From: Hepatobacter sp965661165
GTDB taxonomy: Bacteria > Pseudomonadota > Alphaproteobacteria > Holosporales > Hepatobacteraceae
DNA length: 64,000 nucleotides
Assembly (NCBI GenBank): GCA_965661165.1
Contig: CBFICL010000001.1
Coordinates: 1 to 64,000 of the forward strand
Direction of reading: 5' to 3'
A program made the translations under genes and the position numbers. Below are positions 9,034 to 17,594 of this stretch, piece by piece (position 1 is the stretch's first letter; each line of letters begins with the position of its first letter). Under the pieces are notes generated by a model. That model worked only from the letters and a program-made list of their open reading frames with translations, had not been told where the DNA came from and did not search any database.

Positions 9034-9771
9034 TTAGAGGCTGAATTCAGCGCCCAGATAAATTTCTTGCACCATGGGGTCATTCACAATATCTTGCGGT
9101 GTGCCTTCTTTAAGAATGGTGCCTCCGTTGATGATATAGGCCCTATCCACCACCGCCAGCGTTTCGCGGACGTTGTGATCGGTGATCAAAATCCCTAAGT
9201 CTTTTTTCTTCAGCTTTTTGATCAGGGTGCGTATGTCGCGCATCATTTTGGGATCAATGCCCGCCAGCGGCTCATCAAAAAGCAAAAAGCGGGGCGAGCC
9301 CACCAAGGACCTGGCAATTTCAACGCGGCGGCGCTCACCGCCTGACAGAACTTTAGCTTGTTTAAAGCGAATGTCATTGAGGCGAAATTCATCAAGCAGC
9401 TGTTGCAGCACCTCCTCACGTTTGGCTTTATCGCGATGGAAAATCTCAATAATGGCCATGATGTTGTCTTCAACGCTGAGGCCTCTGAAAATGGAGGTGT
9501 CTTGGGGGAGATAGCGTATGCCGGCCCGGGCGCGCATATACATGGGCAACCCTGAAAGGTCGAGGTGCCCGAGTGAGATGGTGCCTGTGTCATTGGCGAT
9601 CAGACCCGTCACCATGCCAAAGGATGTGGTTTTGCCAGCGCCGTTGGGCCCTAACAACCCCACCACTTCACCAGTGCGTACATGAAAGCTGACGTTGTGT
9701 ACCACCGGCGTACCGTGATAGGTTTTTTTGAGATTTTTAGCCGAAAGAACAAGGGGAAGAGAGGCAATCAT
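9034..9771 (-). CDS. lptB: LPS export ABC transporter ATPase LptB
   Basis: Cytoplasmic ATPase of the LptB2FGC machine that extracts LPS from the inner membrane. Walker A GPNGAGKTT lies at residues 41-49, the ABC signature is LSGGERRR, and Walker B is LLFDEPLAGIDP, with the LITDHNVRETL H-loop typical of LptB. Length 245 is normal (E. coli 241). It is last in the kdsD-lptC-lptA-lptB run. rpoN, which often follows lptB, is not here; instead the gene is convergent with bdhA, with a 46-base gap. Confidence 0.96.
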   Translation of the reverse strand: MIASLPLVLSAKNLKKTYHGTPVVHNVSFHVRTGEVVGLLGPNGAGKTTSFGMVTGLIANDTGTISLGHLDLSGLPMYMRARAGIRYLPQDTSIFRGLSVEDNIMAIIEIFHRDKAKREEVLQQLLDEFRLNDIRFKQAKVLSGGERRRVEIARSLVGSPRFLLFDEPLAGIDPKMMRDIRTLIKKLKKKDLGILITDHNVRETLAVVDRAYIINGGTILKEGTPQDIVNDPMVQEIYLGAEFSL

Positions 9772-9807
9772 AATAAGGTCAAGAAAAGAAAACTCATAAT
9801 GCTGGTT

Positions 9808-10563
9808 TTACGTTTGGGCGTCCTTCTGTGAGGGCTGGCGAAAAAGGCCTTTGGTGCGGCCACCATGCCTATTGTGAAAAAAAGCTTCGGTTGTGTCTAG
9901 TCTATAGATAGCTTTATCCATCAGGGCAATCCCTTCAGCATCGGCCATCTTGACGTTACCATAAAGCGTGAGCTTCTTTTGGTTGGGGTCATATACAGCC
10001 CTCTGGGCGGCGATGGTGACGTGGGTGTTGACAAAAAGTACATCGCCTTCGCTTGTGGCGTGGATCACAGCGTCCCCTTTGGGGGGTTGTTTCACCTCAA
10101 AGGTGAGGGTTTGTGCTGTAAGCGTGGCTTTGTGAGCAGGAAAGATCATATGCGGGCGCTGTATGTGCCCCTGACGCTTGAGGTGATGAAAGGTGCACGG
10201 AAAAGGGGAGAGGATATAAAAGTCTTTCAGCACAATCCGCGGGTTTCCATAAAGGGTGGTGGTGTGGCTGCTGTGTTCATAGCGCGCTTTTTGTCCCAAG
10301 GCTTGCACATGGGGCATATCAATACGCACCATGCCGCGAGCTTGAAGGGTTTGGATGGCGTGGGGCTCTTTTGTAAAGGTCATATCCATGCGATCGGCGC
10401 GGATGCGTAAATCCTTTTTGCTGAGATCAACGTGGCCCAGCGCGGTGCACGTGCCCTTCGTTTGATGACAGCTCATTTTGGTGTCAGCGCGGATCACCAA
10501 TTTATCATCACAAAGCGCCTGCGTGAGGCTTAAAAGCCACAGGGCGATCACAAGGCGCATCAT
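9808..10563 (-). CDS. lptA: Periplasmic LPS transport protein LptA
   Basis: LptA forms the periplasmic bridge carrying LPS from LptC to the outer-membrane LptD. The likely start is ATG 10563, which overlaps the lptC stop (ATGATGA context), giving 251 residues that begin with a signal peptide MMRLVIALWLLSLTQALC. The body is an OstA-type repetitive beta structure: ALGHVDLSKKDLRIRADRM, ARYEHSSHTTTLYGNPRI and KLTLYGNVKMADAEGIALM are successive strands of the jellyroll. Overall identity to LptA is low, but context and fold signature agree. Confidence 0.85.
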   Translation of the reverse strand: MMRLVIALWLLSLTQALCDDKLVIRADTKMSCHQTKGTCTALGHVDLSKKDLRIRADRMDMTFTKEPHAIQTLQARGMVRIDMPHVQALGQKARYEHSSHTTTLYGNPRIVLKDFYILSPFPCTFHHLKRQGHIQRPHMIFPAHKATLTAQTLTFEVKQPPKGDAVIHATSEGDVLFVNTHVTIAAQRAVYDPNQKKLTLYGNVKMADAEGIALMDKAIYRLDTTEAFFHNRHGGRTKGLFRQPSQKDAQT

Positions 10564-11039
10564 GGAGCTACATTCAGAACAAGTTGAGATTGTCCCTTCA
10601 AGCACAGATATTCCCCGGCGTTATCAAGGGAAAACCCGTCGGCCTCAAAGGTGCCCAAAGGCCCCTTTCCATGAATGGGATGGTTTCCGTCGACGTGCTT
10701 TGTTTCAGGGTTTAGGCGTACATCGCGTGACACAATGTGGGTGCCATCTTCTGTATCCAGGGTGACGTTGCCTGTCAGGTTAACCACGTTTTTTTCCACA
10801 TAATGCCCCTCTTGACCCGTAATTTTGATTGTTTTTTGAGGGCTGACCAATACATAAGACATGTCGCGGGCCTCTGTTTTAAAAGAGGTTTTGCTTTTGT
10901 TGGGCGGGGCAGTCACAGGTTTCGTTAAGCTTGGCATTAAAAAATAAAGGCAGGTGAGGACCCAAAGCCCCACAAGGGCCCACCGGGTCATGCGGATGAT
11001 GCGTTCATAGTGCTTGAAAAAAAGGGAGATATCGCTCAT
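10560..11039 (-). CDS. lptC: LPS transport protein LptC
   Basis: Bitopic inner-membrane protein that passes LPS from LptBFG to LptA. I start it at ATG 11039 (MSDISLFFKHYERIIRM), which overlaps the kdsD stop by four bases; the frame continues upstream only inside kdsD. One transmembrane helix (ALVGLWVLTCLYFLM) is followed by a periplasmic OstA-like domain (GHYVEKNVVNLTGNVTLDTE, FEADGFSLDNAGEYLCLKG). The 159-residue length is slightly short of the E. coli protein (191). The assignment relies on topology, repeats and position between kdsD and lptA. Confidence 0.82.
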   Translation of the reverse strand: MSDISLFFKHYERIIRMTRWALVGLWVLTCLYFLMPSLTKPVTAPPNKSKTSFKTEARDMSYVLVSPQKTIKITGQEGHYVEKNVVNLTGNVTLDTEDGTHIVSRDVRLNPETKHVDGNHPIHGKGPLGTFEADGFSLDNAGEYLCLKGQSQLVLNVAP

Positions 11040-12040
11040 AAAGACCGCACTCCTTGAAGCTGTGCTTGATAGGACAAACAATCGTGCCACGTGGCCAGCC
11101 CTAAGATTTTTTGATGAGGGTCTGTCACGCACAAGGCGTGTATTTTTTTAGACGACATCAGCGCCATGGCTTCATCCAGAAAACAAGTTGGCGCGGTCGT
11201 GATGGGCCCGCGGGTCATGATCTCCTCCGCCCTTTGGGTCAGTAAGGCGGGGCTCATGGCGCGTCTTAAGTCACCATCGCTGATAATGCCAAGAAGGGTG
11301 TGGTCTGGCGTCGCAATCACCACGCATCCTGATTGTTTTTCGGTCATCACCAACAAAACCTCTGACATGAGGGTGTGGGGCGAGACAAGCGGCAAAACAG
11401 AGCCCGTTCGCATGATGGTTTCTAAGGTTGTCAACTTAAACCCAAGGCTGCCGCCGGGGTGAAATTGTTTATACGTTTCCGCAGAAAGGTTTTTTTGGTG
11501 GGCCAGCGACGACATCAATATATCGCCCAAGGTGAGCATGAGAAACGTCGATGTGGTGGGCGCTAAGCCCAGCGGGCAGATCTCTTGCGCAGACGGAAGG
11601 GTCAGCACCACGTCTGCAGCACGACCAAGCGAGCTTTGGGGCATCGCCGTCATGGCGATGATAAAAGATCCAACATGCTTGGCATGCCTGAGCACGGGTG
11701 CCAGCTCTTGCGTTTCGCCTGAATTAGAAAGGATAAAGAGCGTGTCTTGTGGGCCGATGATGCCCAAATCGCCGTGGGCGGCCTCGGTGGGGTGAATAAA
11801 CACCGCCGGCGTGCCTGTGGAGGTGAAGGAGGCTGCTAATTTTCTGGCAATGTGGCCGCTTTTGCCCACCCCTGCTAAGATGAGTGTTCCCTTAAGAGCA
11901 GCTAGATGGCCCCGCGCGTGCGCAAAGGCCTTGTCAAACGAAGCTTCCAGCTCTTCAAGCGCGCGTTGATAAACAACCAACATGGCCTTTTCAGGAAGAG
12001 GGGGCCTCTCAACGGTTTGTGTTTTCTGAAGAACAGGCAT
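11036..12040 (-). CDS. kdsD: D-arabinose 5-phosphate isomerase (KdsD/KpsF family)
   Basis: Interconverts ribulose 5-phosphate and arabinose 5-phosphate, the first step of KDO synthesis for LPS. The 334-residue protein has an N-terminal SIS domain (residues about 45-180, with GVGKSGHIARKLAASFTSTG and FILSNSGETQELAPVL) and two C-terminal CBS domains (about 210-330, ending AMALMSSKKIHALCVTD). It heads the kdsD-lptC-lptA-lptB run, consistent with a lipid A/KDO role here; waaA, lpxK and msbA are elsewhere in the window. Confidence 0.93.
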   Translation of the reverse strand: MPVLQKTQTVERPPLPEKAMLVVYQRALEELEASFDKAFAHARGHLAALKGTLILAGVGKSGHIARKLAASFTSTGTPAVFIHPTEAAHGDLGIIGPQDTLFILSNSGETQELAPVLRHAKHVGSFIIAMTAMPQSSLGRAADVVLTLPSAQEICPLGLAPTTSTFLMLTLGDILMSSLAHQKNLSAETYKQFHPGGSLGFKLTTLETIMRTGSVLPLVSPHTLMSEVLLVMTEKQSGCVVIATPDHTLLGIISDGDLRRAMSPALLTQRAEEIMTRGPITTAPTCFLDEAMALMSSKKIHALCVTDPHQKILGLATWHDCLSYQAQLQGVRSL

Positions 12041-12203
12041 CGCTGTCTCCCCAAGAATGTTAGCCCTAGTTTACCGCACAATGCCTCACAGATCAACAAT
12101 AGCGGTCCTTCGTCTCCTTGGTTCTTTGCGCACGTTTCCCCCCCTTGTTCTTTGGAAAAGATGTGTGTTAGCTTGGCTTTGAAGGTGTTAGGCGTCAAAG
12201 AGC

Positions 12204-14099
12204 ATGGATCCGCAGGCAGAGCATAGAATGAAAACAGGATTTGACTGGGCCAAAGAACGTGCTGTGAAAGATGCGGCCCTTATGCGTGTGCAGGGCCAGC
12301 TGTTTGATTTGTCCTCTTCGTGGCCATCAGACACAGAGGTTGAGGTTTTGCCACGCACGCATCCTGATGTGTTGCCCACGCTCCGTCATGATATGGCCCA
12401 TGTGTTGGCGCAAGCGGTGAAAGAGCTGTATGACGATGTGCAGGTGACCATTGGCCCTGATATTGAGCATGGGTTTTATTATGACTTTTATCGCGAAACC
12501 TCCTTTCGGGATGAAGATTTGCCCGTCATCGAGGCGCGCATGCGGGAGATTGTGAAACGAGATGAGCGTTTTGTGCGCCAGGAGTGGTCGCGCCCTGAGG
12601 CCATTGCTTATTTCAAGAACCAAGGGGAGCACTTTAAGGTAGAGCTTATCGAGGGACTACCGGCGGACGAGGTGCTTTCGGTCTATCGCCAGGGCACGTT
12701 TCTTGATTTGTGCCGCGGACCTCATTTGCCCTCAACGCGTTATGTGGGGCGAGGGTTTAAACTTACGCGTTTGGCGGGGGCCTATTGGCGTGGGGATGCA
12801 CAAGGGGTCAAGCTGCAAAGAATCTATGGGCTAGGGTTTGCCACAGAACAAGACTTGGCCGACCACCTCACGTTTTTGGACGAAGCGGAAAAGCGGGATC
12901 ATCGCCGCTTGGGGCGTGAGATGGATCTTTTTCATTTTCAAGAAGAGGCGGCGGGGAGTGTGTTTTGGCATCCTAAGGGCTGGCGCATTTATACCTGTTT
13001 GCAGCACTATATCCGCCATCGTCTGGAATCGGCTGGTTATCAAGAGATCAACACGCCTCAGGTATTGTCCCGCACATTTTGGGAAAAGTCGGGTCATTGG
13101 GATAAGTTCAGGCACGCCATGATCACCTGTGATTTGCCTGAGGCCCAAGAGCACAAAGAGCCTTTGGCGCTTAAACCTATGAGCTGCCCAGGGCATGTGG
13201 AGGTATTTAAGCAGGGCATCAAAAGTTATCGCGACTTGCCCTTGCGTTTTTCTGAATTTGGCGCCTGTGTGCGTTATGAGCCTTCGGGCGCTCTGTTTGG
13301 TCTGATGCGTGTGCGCGCGTTTACCCAAGATGATGCCCACATTTTTTGCACGCCTGCCCAGGCGTTGGAGGAAACCAAGGCGTTTTGTGATCTGTTGGCG
13401 TCGGTGTACAAAGATTTGGGATTTGAGGACGTGGGCGTGATGTTTTCAGATCGTCCCGACATGCGCGCTGGTGATGATCAGACATGGGACAGAGCGGAAG
13501 AGGCGCTTAAAGCCGGCGCTGAAGCAGCAGGGCTTTCATGGACGCTCAATCCGGGGGAAGGTGCGTTTTATGGCCCCAAGCTTGAGTTTGTGTTGAAAGA
13601 CAGCCTGGGCCGTCATTGGCAGTGCGGCACCCTTCAGGTGGATTTGGTGTTGCCTGAGCGTTTGGGTGCGCGTTATGTCGATGCGTCGGGCGCGAAACAA
13701 ACACCGTGGATGTTGCATCGAGCTATTTTAGGATCGTTTGAGCGTTTTACGGGGATTTTGATCGAGCACTATCATGGTCGTTTGCCCTTGTGGTTGGCGC
13801 CTGTGCAGGTGGTGGTGCTGCCGATTACCAATGCTCTTGATTCTTATGCCCAAGATGTGTTACAAGCTTTCGAGTCCGGGGGGCTGCGTGCCCATATGGA
13901 TGGAAGGTCTGTGAAAATTGGCGCAAAGATTCGTGAAGCCGTGATGAGCAAGGTGCCCCATATTGCAGTGGTTGGGGAGCAGGAAGCGTCAAGCCGATCC
14001 ATCTCTTTGCGTGCACCTGACGGTACACAAACGGTTCTGTCGTTGCAGGCAGGGGTGGACAAACTTGTTTCTTGTGCCAAGATGCCTTCACATGGTTGA
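12204..14099 (+). CDS. thrS: Threonyl-tRNA synthetase with shortened N-terminus
   Basis: Charges tRNA-Thr and edits Ser-tRNA-Thr. The editing domain is intact (RHDMAH from residue 61 and DLCRGPH), as is the class II core: MSCPGH (zinc Cys), DDAHIFC (zinc His), HRAILGS (zinc His), and the C-terminal anticodon domain from LAPVQVVVLPI. The N-terminal TGS domain lacks its first strand. Relative to E. coli about 10 residues (the VITLPDGS hairpin) are absent, and an in-frame stop at 12189-12191 rules out an upstream start. Total length is 631 residues. It is followed closely by infC, a common pairing. Confidence 0.96.
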   Translation: MDPQAEHRMKTGFDWAKERAVKDAALMRVQGQLFDLSSSWPSDTEVEVLPRTHPDVLPTLRHDMAHVLAQAVKELYDDVQVTIGPDIEHGFYYDFYRETSFRDEDLPVIEARMREIVKRDERFVRQEWSRPEAIAYFKNQGEHFKVELIEGLPADEVLSVYRQGTFLDLCRGPHLPSTRYVGRGFKLTRLAGAYWRGDAQGVKLQRIYGLGFATEQDLADHLTFLDEAEKRDHRRLGREMDLFHFQEEAAGSVFWHPKGWRIYTCLQHYIRHRLESAGYQEINTPQVLSRTFWEKSGHWDKFRHAMITCDLPEAQEHKEPLALKPMSCPGHVEVFKQGIKSYRDLPLRFSEFGACVRYEPSGALFGLMRVRAFTQDDAHIFCTPAQALEETKAFCDLLASVYKDLGFEDVGVMFSDRPDMRAGDDQTWDRAEEALKAGAEAAGLSWTLNPGEGAFYGPKLEFVLKDSLGRHWQCGTLQVDLVLPERLGARYVDASGAKQTPWMLHRAILGSFERFTGILIEHYHGRLPLWLAPVQVVVLPITNALDSYAQDVLQAFESGGLRAHMDGRSVKIGAKIREAVMSKVPHIAVVGEQEASSRSISLRAPDGTQTVLSLQAGVDKLVSCAKMPSHG

Positions 14100-14120
14100 G
14101 TTGAGATAAGGAGTGAGCTT

Positions 14121-14714
14121 CTGGACCAGAAAAAAATGAATGCAGGTCCGCGCATCAATGATCACATTCGTGCCGCAAAGGTGCGTCTGATTGATAGCGA
14201 GGGAGAGTTTTTAGGCATTGTGTCTCTTGAAGAGGCGCGAGAAGAGGCGGCGCGTCGAGGCCTTGATCTGGTTGAGGTTGCGGCCGATGCACGCCCACCT
14301 GTGTGCAAAATTCTTGATTACGGCAAGCTTCGTTTTGAAGAGCGCAAAAAGAAAGCGCTTATGAAAAAGAAGCAAAAATCGCTCGACACCAAAGAGCTGC
14401 AATTTCGTTTAAAAATCGGTGACCATGATTATCAGGTTAAGCTGCGTCAAGCGGAAAACTTTTTAAAGCAAGGCCACCGTTTGCGTGTGGTGGTGCGTTT
14501 TAAAGGGCGTGAAATTGGCCATCAAAATATGGGCGTCGATCTTGTCAACAAAATTCTGGCCGATCTATCGGCGTTGGGCAAACCTGAGGCTGTGACGAAA
14601 AGTGAGGGGCGCCGTATGTTGGTGGTGGTGGTGCCGTTGGCCAAAAAAGCTAGCCAGCAGGAGAAAATATCACCTGAAAAGCCTGTGCCTCCACATGCCG
14701 CGCCTGGGGGCTGA
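14121..14714 (+). CDS. infC: Translation initiation factor IF-3, probable CTG start
   Basis: IF-3 checks the start codon and keeps ribosomal subunits apart. The core is clear: GPRINDHIRAAKVRLID at the N-terminus, then PPVCKILDYGKLRFE, then the C-terminal domain ending in a lysine-rich tail. The first ATG (14136) lies 22 bases from the only strong ribosome-binding site, AAGGAG at 14108-14113. A CTG at 14121 is in frame with 7-base spacing and adds DQKKM upstream. infC in many bacteria starts at a rare codon (AUU, AUC, AUA, CUG) that IF-3 itself discriminates against, giving autoregulation. If ATG is used instead, the protein is 192 residues. rpmI-rplT, often next in other groups, is not downstream. 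Confidence 0.9.
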   Translation: MDQKKMNAGPRINDHIRAAKVRLIDSEGEFLGIVSLEEAREEAARRGLDLVEVAADARPPVCKILDYGKLRFEERKKKALMKKKQKSLDTKELQFRLKIGDHDYQVKLRQAENFLKQGHRLRVVVRFKGREIGHQNMGVDLVNKILADLSALGKPEAVTKSEGRRMLVVVVPLAKKASQQEKISPEKPVPPHAAPGG

Positions 14715-15107
14715 TCGGAGGCTTCTCTACCTAAAGCGTCCATACCTGCTGACGCGCCTGAAGCAAAGCCATAACCCATCTTGGCATAACCTTGTCTTGG
14801 GCGGGCTTGTCTCAGGTGCGTGTCTTCTTTGTGCTGGATGTTTTGGTCCTGTCGGTGCGTCTTTTTCCTTTGCCAGGCTTTTGTGTGCATTACGTGTGGT
14901 TTTCTTGAGGCGCCGCTTCTATTCCATGCCTTCGCACCATGGGCCTGTGACGGTCATCATGCCTTACACGTTAAAGCGCTTTTCCTGCTTGTATCAGGTC
15001 ATCCTGGCGGTGACGATATAGAGACGACATGATTGTTTAACGTGTATGAAAAAGGTCAAAGAGTCATCAGCTGCGACTGTGCAAGGTCCTCATACTTCAT
15101 GCGTCCC
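14715..15107. other. Gene-free stretch after infC
   Basis: About 390 bases with no frame that looks coding on either strand: the open frames here either overlap infC in another phase or are biased low-complexity. I see no tRNA, no obvious Rho-independent terminator and no clear promoter. It separates infC from the convergent secreted-protein gene at 15108-15899. Confidence 0.5.
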
Positions 15108-15899
15108 TTAGATAAGGAGAAAAATTGTACTCACGATGCACCCAACCGCTTTGCCAAAAAACATGGCCACAGGATACCAGGGCTTTGCCTTGAGTATCTT
15201 AATTTTTTCTGAGAGGATGCCCATTTTTTTCTGGCCATAGGCTTTGGTGCGTTCCCACAGGGTGTCATCTTCAGATGTTTTGTGAGCGCTTTGTGTATCT
15301 TCATCCTTGAAGGTTGTCTCTTTGTATTGATTGGCTTCTTTTTCATCATGGACACAAGCAATCACACGGTTGAGGGCCTGACACAATAAATCTTTCAGCT
15401 CTTTAGCCTCGACAGGCGTTTGAAGTGCATGCGCTGTGCCTGGATGCAGGGAGGCGTTTGCGCCTTTAGCCCTATCCGTTTTTGGCTGCATACTCTGGAT
15501 GATGGCTGCTAAGTCTTTGGTCTGTGACGCCAAGTCTGCCATCTGTTGATGTAACTGTTGAACGTCTTCTCTAAGCGTTTCTTGAGCTGTTTTGTGGGGT
15601 ATTTCTTGATAAAAATCCTCTTGGCAAAGCATTTTGGGGTGAAGAAATTCTTCATGGGGAAGCGTCACAGATGGGCAGTGAGCTATCTTTTCATGAAGGG
15701 TGTCTGTAGCTTGTTCCTCATGCCGGTGATGAGATTCAGCTCCAAAGATGGCTGTACTTGTTTCCCGAAACATTTTGTGTTCATAAGCAGAGGTACATGT
15801 TGAGGTCTGAGCATGATCCGCAGTCGGCTCAAAAGAAGTGTCAGCCAGCGCGGTGAACGCGCCCATCAAAGCAAGGGGAAGGAGGTATCGATACGTCAT
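15108..15899 (-). CDS. Exported protein of unknown family with C-terminal membrane anchor
   Basis: Not recognised. The start is taken at 15899, where the product opens with a signal peptide MTYRYLLPLALMGAFTALA followed by DTSF; ten further in-frame residues upstream would spoil it. The mature part is hydrophilic with a His-rich patch (ESHHRHEE), seven cysteines including the last membrane segment, and a helical segment (QQLHQQMADLASQTKDLAAI). It ends in a hydrophobic tail (YPVAMFFGKAVGCIVSTIFLLI) at the very C-terminus. It is therefore probably Sec-exported and tail-anchored in the inner membrane with its body in the periplasm. The same signal-peptide plus terminal-helix plan is seen in the protein at 24866-25249. 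The leader is AT-rich with no clear ribosome-binding site. Confidence 0.65.
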   Translation of the reverse strand: MTYRYLLPLALMGAFTALADTSFEPTADHAQTSTCTSAYEHKMFRETSTAIFGAESHHRHEEQATDTLHEKIAHCPSVTLPHEEFLHPKMLCQEDFYQEIPHKTAQETLREDVQQLHQQMADLASQTKDLAAIIQSMQPKTDRAKGANASLHPGTAHALQTPVEAKELKDLLCQALNRVIACVHDEKEANQYKETTFKDEDTQSAHKTSEDDTLWERTKAYGQKKMGILSEKIKILKAKPWYPVAMFFGKAVGCIVSTIFLLI

Positions 15900-15964
15900 A
15901 AGTACAATAAAAAACCAACAAATTGACAATAATATTATATAAAATACATAAAAAAATACACCTT

Positions 15965-15999
15965 GGGAACATTTTTTATCTTTTTTGTGAAATGTTCCC
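15965..15999 (-). terminator. Hairpin, probable terminator of the YDVP protein gene
   Basis: A perfect 10-bp inverted repeat, GGGAACATTT at 15965-15974 and AAATGTTCCC at 15990-15999, with a 15-base loop. On the minus strand it follows the gene ending at 16098 and is succeeded, after 10 bases, by ATTTTTTTAT. It could alternatively be an operator in front of the gene starting at 15899. Confidence 0.55.
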
Positions 16000-16097
16000 G
16001 CGGCGTGGTGTGAGGCTAAGGCATTTTTTACCTTAATGTTATGGGGGTGCCGTTAAGGTGCTGGTTGTATGGCTGGCTAATGCTGATTGCCCTCTGC

Positions 16098-17594
16098 TCA
16101 TCTACGTGAGAAAAGGCGAGCAATCCGTCCTTTGCGCGGCTTTGATTTGGGAGCTTTTCCACTTGTAAGCAATCTGCTCATCTGCCCTGCTTCTATTTGT
16201 TGACGCATGTTTTGCTCTAATATTCCCCTTGTTTTTTTGCTTTCTTGTGTCAACCGTTCAATCGTTTCGTCGAGTGCGCTACTTTTCTCGTTCTCTTTTC
16301 TCAGACGTTTATCCGATTTTGTTAATTTTTTTGCTTTTTGCTTTTTCGCCTCGAGTTTGTCTTTCTCTTTTTGAGCAGCGCTAAGCTCCTTACGCTTTTG
16401 TCTTAACGTATGTTTAAGTATTCCTTCTTTCTCTATCAATTCTTTGACTTCTTGTGGCTTGTTTTTCTCTTCTTCTTTGGAGGAAAGGGCCTGAAGGGCC
16501 GCCGCGATGGAGGTATCTTTGCTATCTGCTCTGCCAGTAGGGGAAAGCACAACGTCAGGGAGCGTGTTTATCTCGTTTACATTTGCTTCTAGTGCTAAAA
16601 GTTTGCTTTGCATTTGTTGCGGAGAAAGCGTTTTTTTCTGATTTTTCAGCTCGTCAAAGGTTACCCATCTTTGAATAAGATGGGTTTGTGCCTGCTGTAA
16701 TATTGTATGTACATAATTTTCGCTTGTAAGATCATGATGGTCAGCGTTCTTTGAAGCATGAAAAGGCTGTATAGGTGTGGAGGCAGCGGAATTTTTTTGT
16801 TGACGTTTTCTTTTTGCCTGTGCAGCTTCTCCTGCTTGCTTAATGAGGGGATCAACAGCCGTTTCCGTTGGTGGCTTTGGCACGTCATAATCAGCGTTCT
16901 CTGAGGTTGGTGTGTTTACGCGCCTTGGGGAAAGAGCTGGCACGTCATAATCAGGGTTCTCTGAGGTTGGTGTGCTTGCGCGTTTTGGAGAAGGAGACAC
17001 GCTAAGGGAGGTCGGTCGTTGATTGAGGGCTTGCCTGGCTTCATTAACCTGTTGTGTCTGTGAGGGGGTGATGCTATGAGGTGTTGTTTTTTGACTACCT
17101 CTTATGCTTTCTCTTGCATTTGCTACACACTTTTTAATGCGCTCCTTGTCTTTTGCAGAAAAACCAGGTGCCTGAGATTGTTGCTCTTGTTGTTTCGGCT
17201 TGTAGCCCAGCAATGGCATGATTTCACGAAAAAGCGCAGCGATTTGCTGGGCGTCTTCATCTTGAGGGTGTTTTTTAAAGTTTTGTACGAAATTTTTTAT
17301 TTTTGATTGCAAGGTCCCTATATATTTTTGTTTTTCTTCGTGAGTCAGTACATGCTCTTGCTGTTCAAGTATGGTTTTGATTCTTTCAAGTGTAGGTTTT
17401 TGTTCAACTAAAAAACGTTTAATGCTATAGCTTGAGGGCTCCTCTGAGAGGGCGCTGTGTTTATGGGGTGACGCTTTGCTCACAACATCTGAAGGCGTGT
17501 CGCTGTCATTATAGCTTTGCGGGCCGGCAAAGCCGTGATGGAAAGAAAAAACAGATAAAGAAAGGGCGGCGAGTAAAGAAATACTTACTTTCAT
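16098..17594 (-). CDS. Exported coiled-coil protein with tandem YDVP motifs, candidate host-targeted effector
   Basis: Not a recognised family. The start at ATG 17594 gives a signal peptide MKVSISLLAALSLSVFSFHH ending in GFA. Starting 51 bases upstream would bury it. About residues 200-245 hold a 20-residue unit in two tandem copies, each with TPTSEN-x-DYDVP followed by a basic SPKR/SPRR. A third, decayed copy reads KNADHHDL and is followed by TSENYVHTI. YDVP is the classical phosphotyrosine site bound by Crk-type SH2 domains (pYxxP). The C-terminal third is a lysine/glutamate coiled coil ending in a strongly basic tail (KSKPRKGRIARLFSRR). The signal peptide, repeats and basic tail suggest an exported protein, possibly host-directed; that function is inference. 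Confidence 0.7.
   Translation of the reverse strand: MKVSISLLAALSLSVFSFHHGFAGPQSYNDSDTPSDVVSKASPHKHSALSEEPSSYSIKRFLVEQKPTLERIKTILEQQEHVLTHEEKQKYIGTLQSKIKNFVQNFKKHPQDEDAQQIAALFREIMPLLGYKPKQQEQQSQAPGFSAKDKERIKKCVANARESIRGSQKTTPHSITPSQTQQVNEARQALNQRPTSLSVSPSPKRASTPTSENPDYDVPALSPRRVNTPTSENADYDVPKPPTETAVDPLIKQAGEAAQAKRKRQQKNSAASTPIQPFHASKNADHHDLTSENYVHTILQQAQTHLIQRWVTFDELKNQKKTLSPQQMQSKLLALEANVNEINTLPDVVLSPTGRADSKDTSIAAALQALSSKEEEKNKPQEVKELIEKEGILKHTLRQKRKELSAAQKEKDKLEAKKQKAKKLTKSDKRLRKENEKSSALDETIERLTQESKKTRGILEQNMRQQIEAGQMSRLLTSGKAPKSKPRKGRIARLFSRR
16879..16998 (-). repeat. 60-bp tandem duplication encoding the YDVP unit
   Basis: Two adjacent copies, 16879-16938 and 16939-16998, have exactly 60-base periodicity; CACGTCATAATCAG recurs at 16881 and 16941. 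They encode the 20-residue units with YDVP. A degenerate third copy lies at about 16731-16757 (TCAGCGTTCTTTGAAG) with the tyrosine codon changed to histidine. Copies differ at several sites, so the duplication is not brand new. Confidence 0.85.

Noticed and set aside
14522..14890. 122-residue minus-strand frame overlapping infC
   Set aside because: Antisense to the conserved end of infC, low-complexity composition, no family resemblance.
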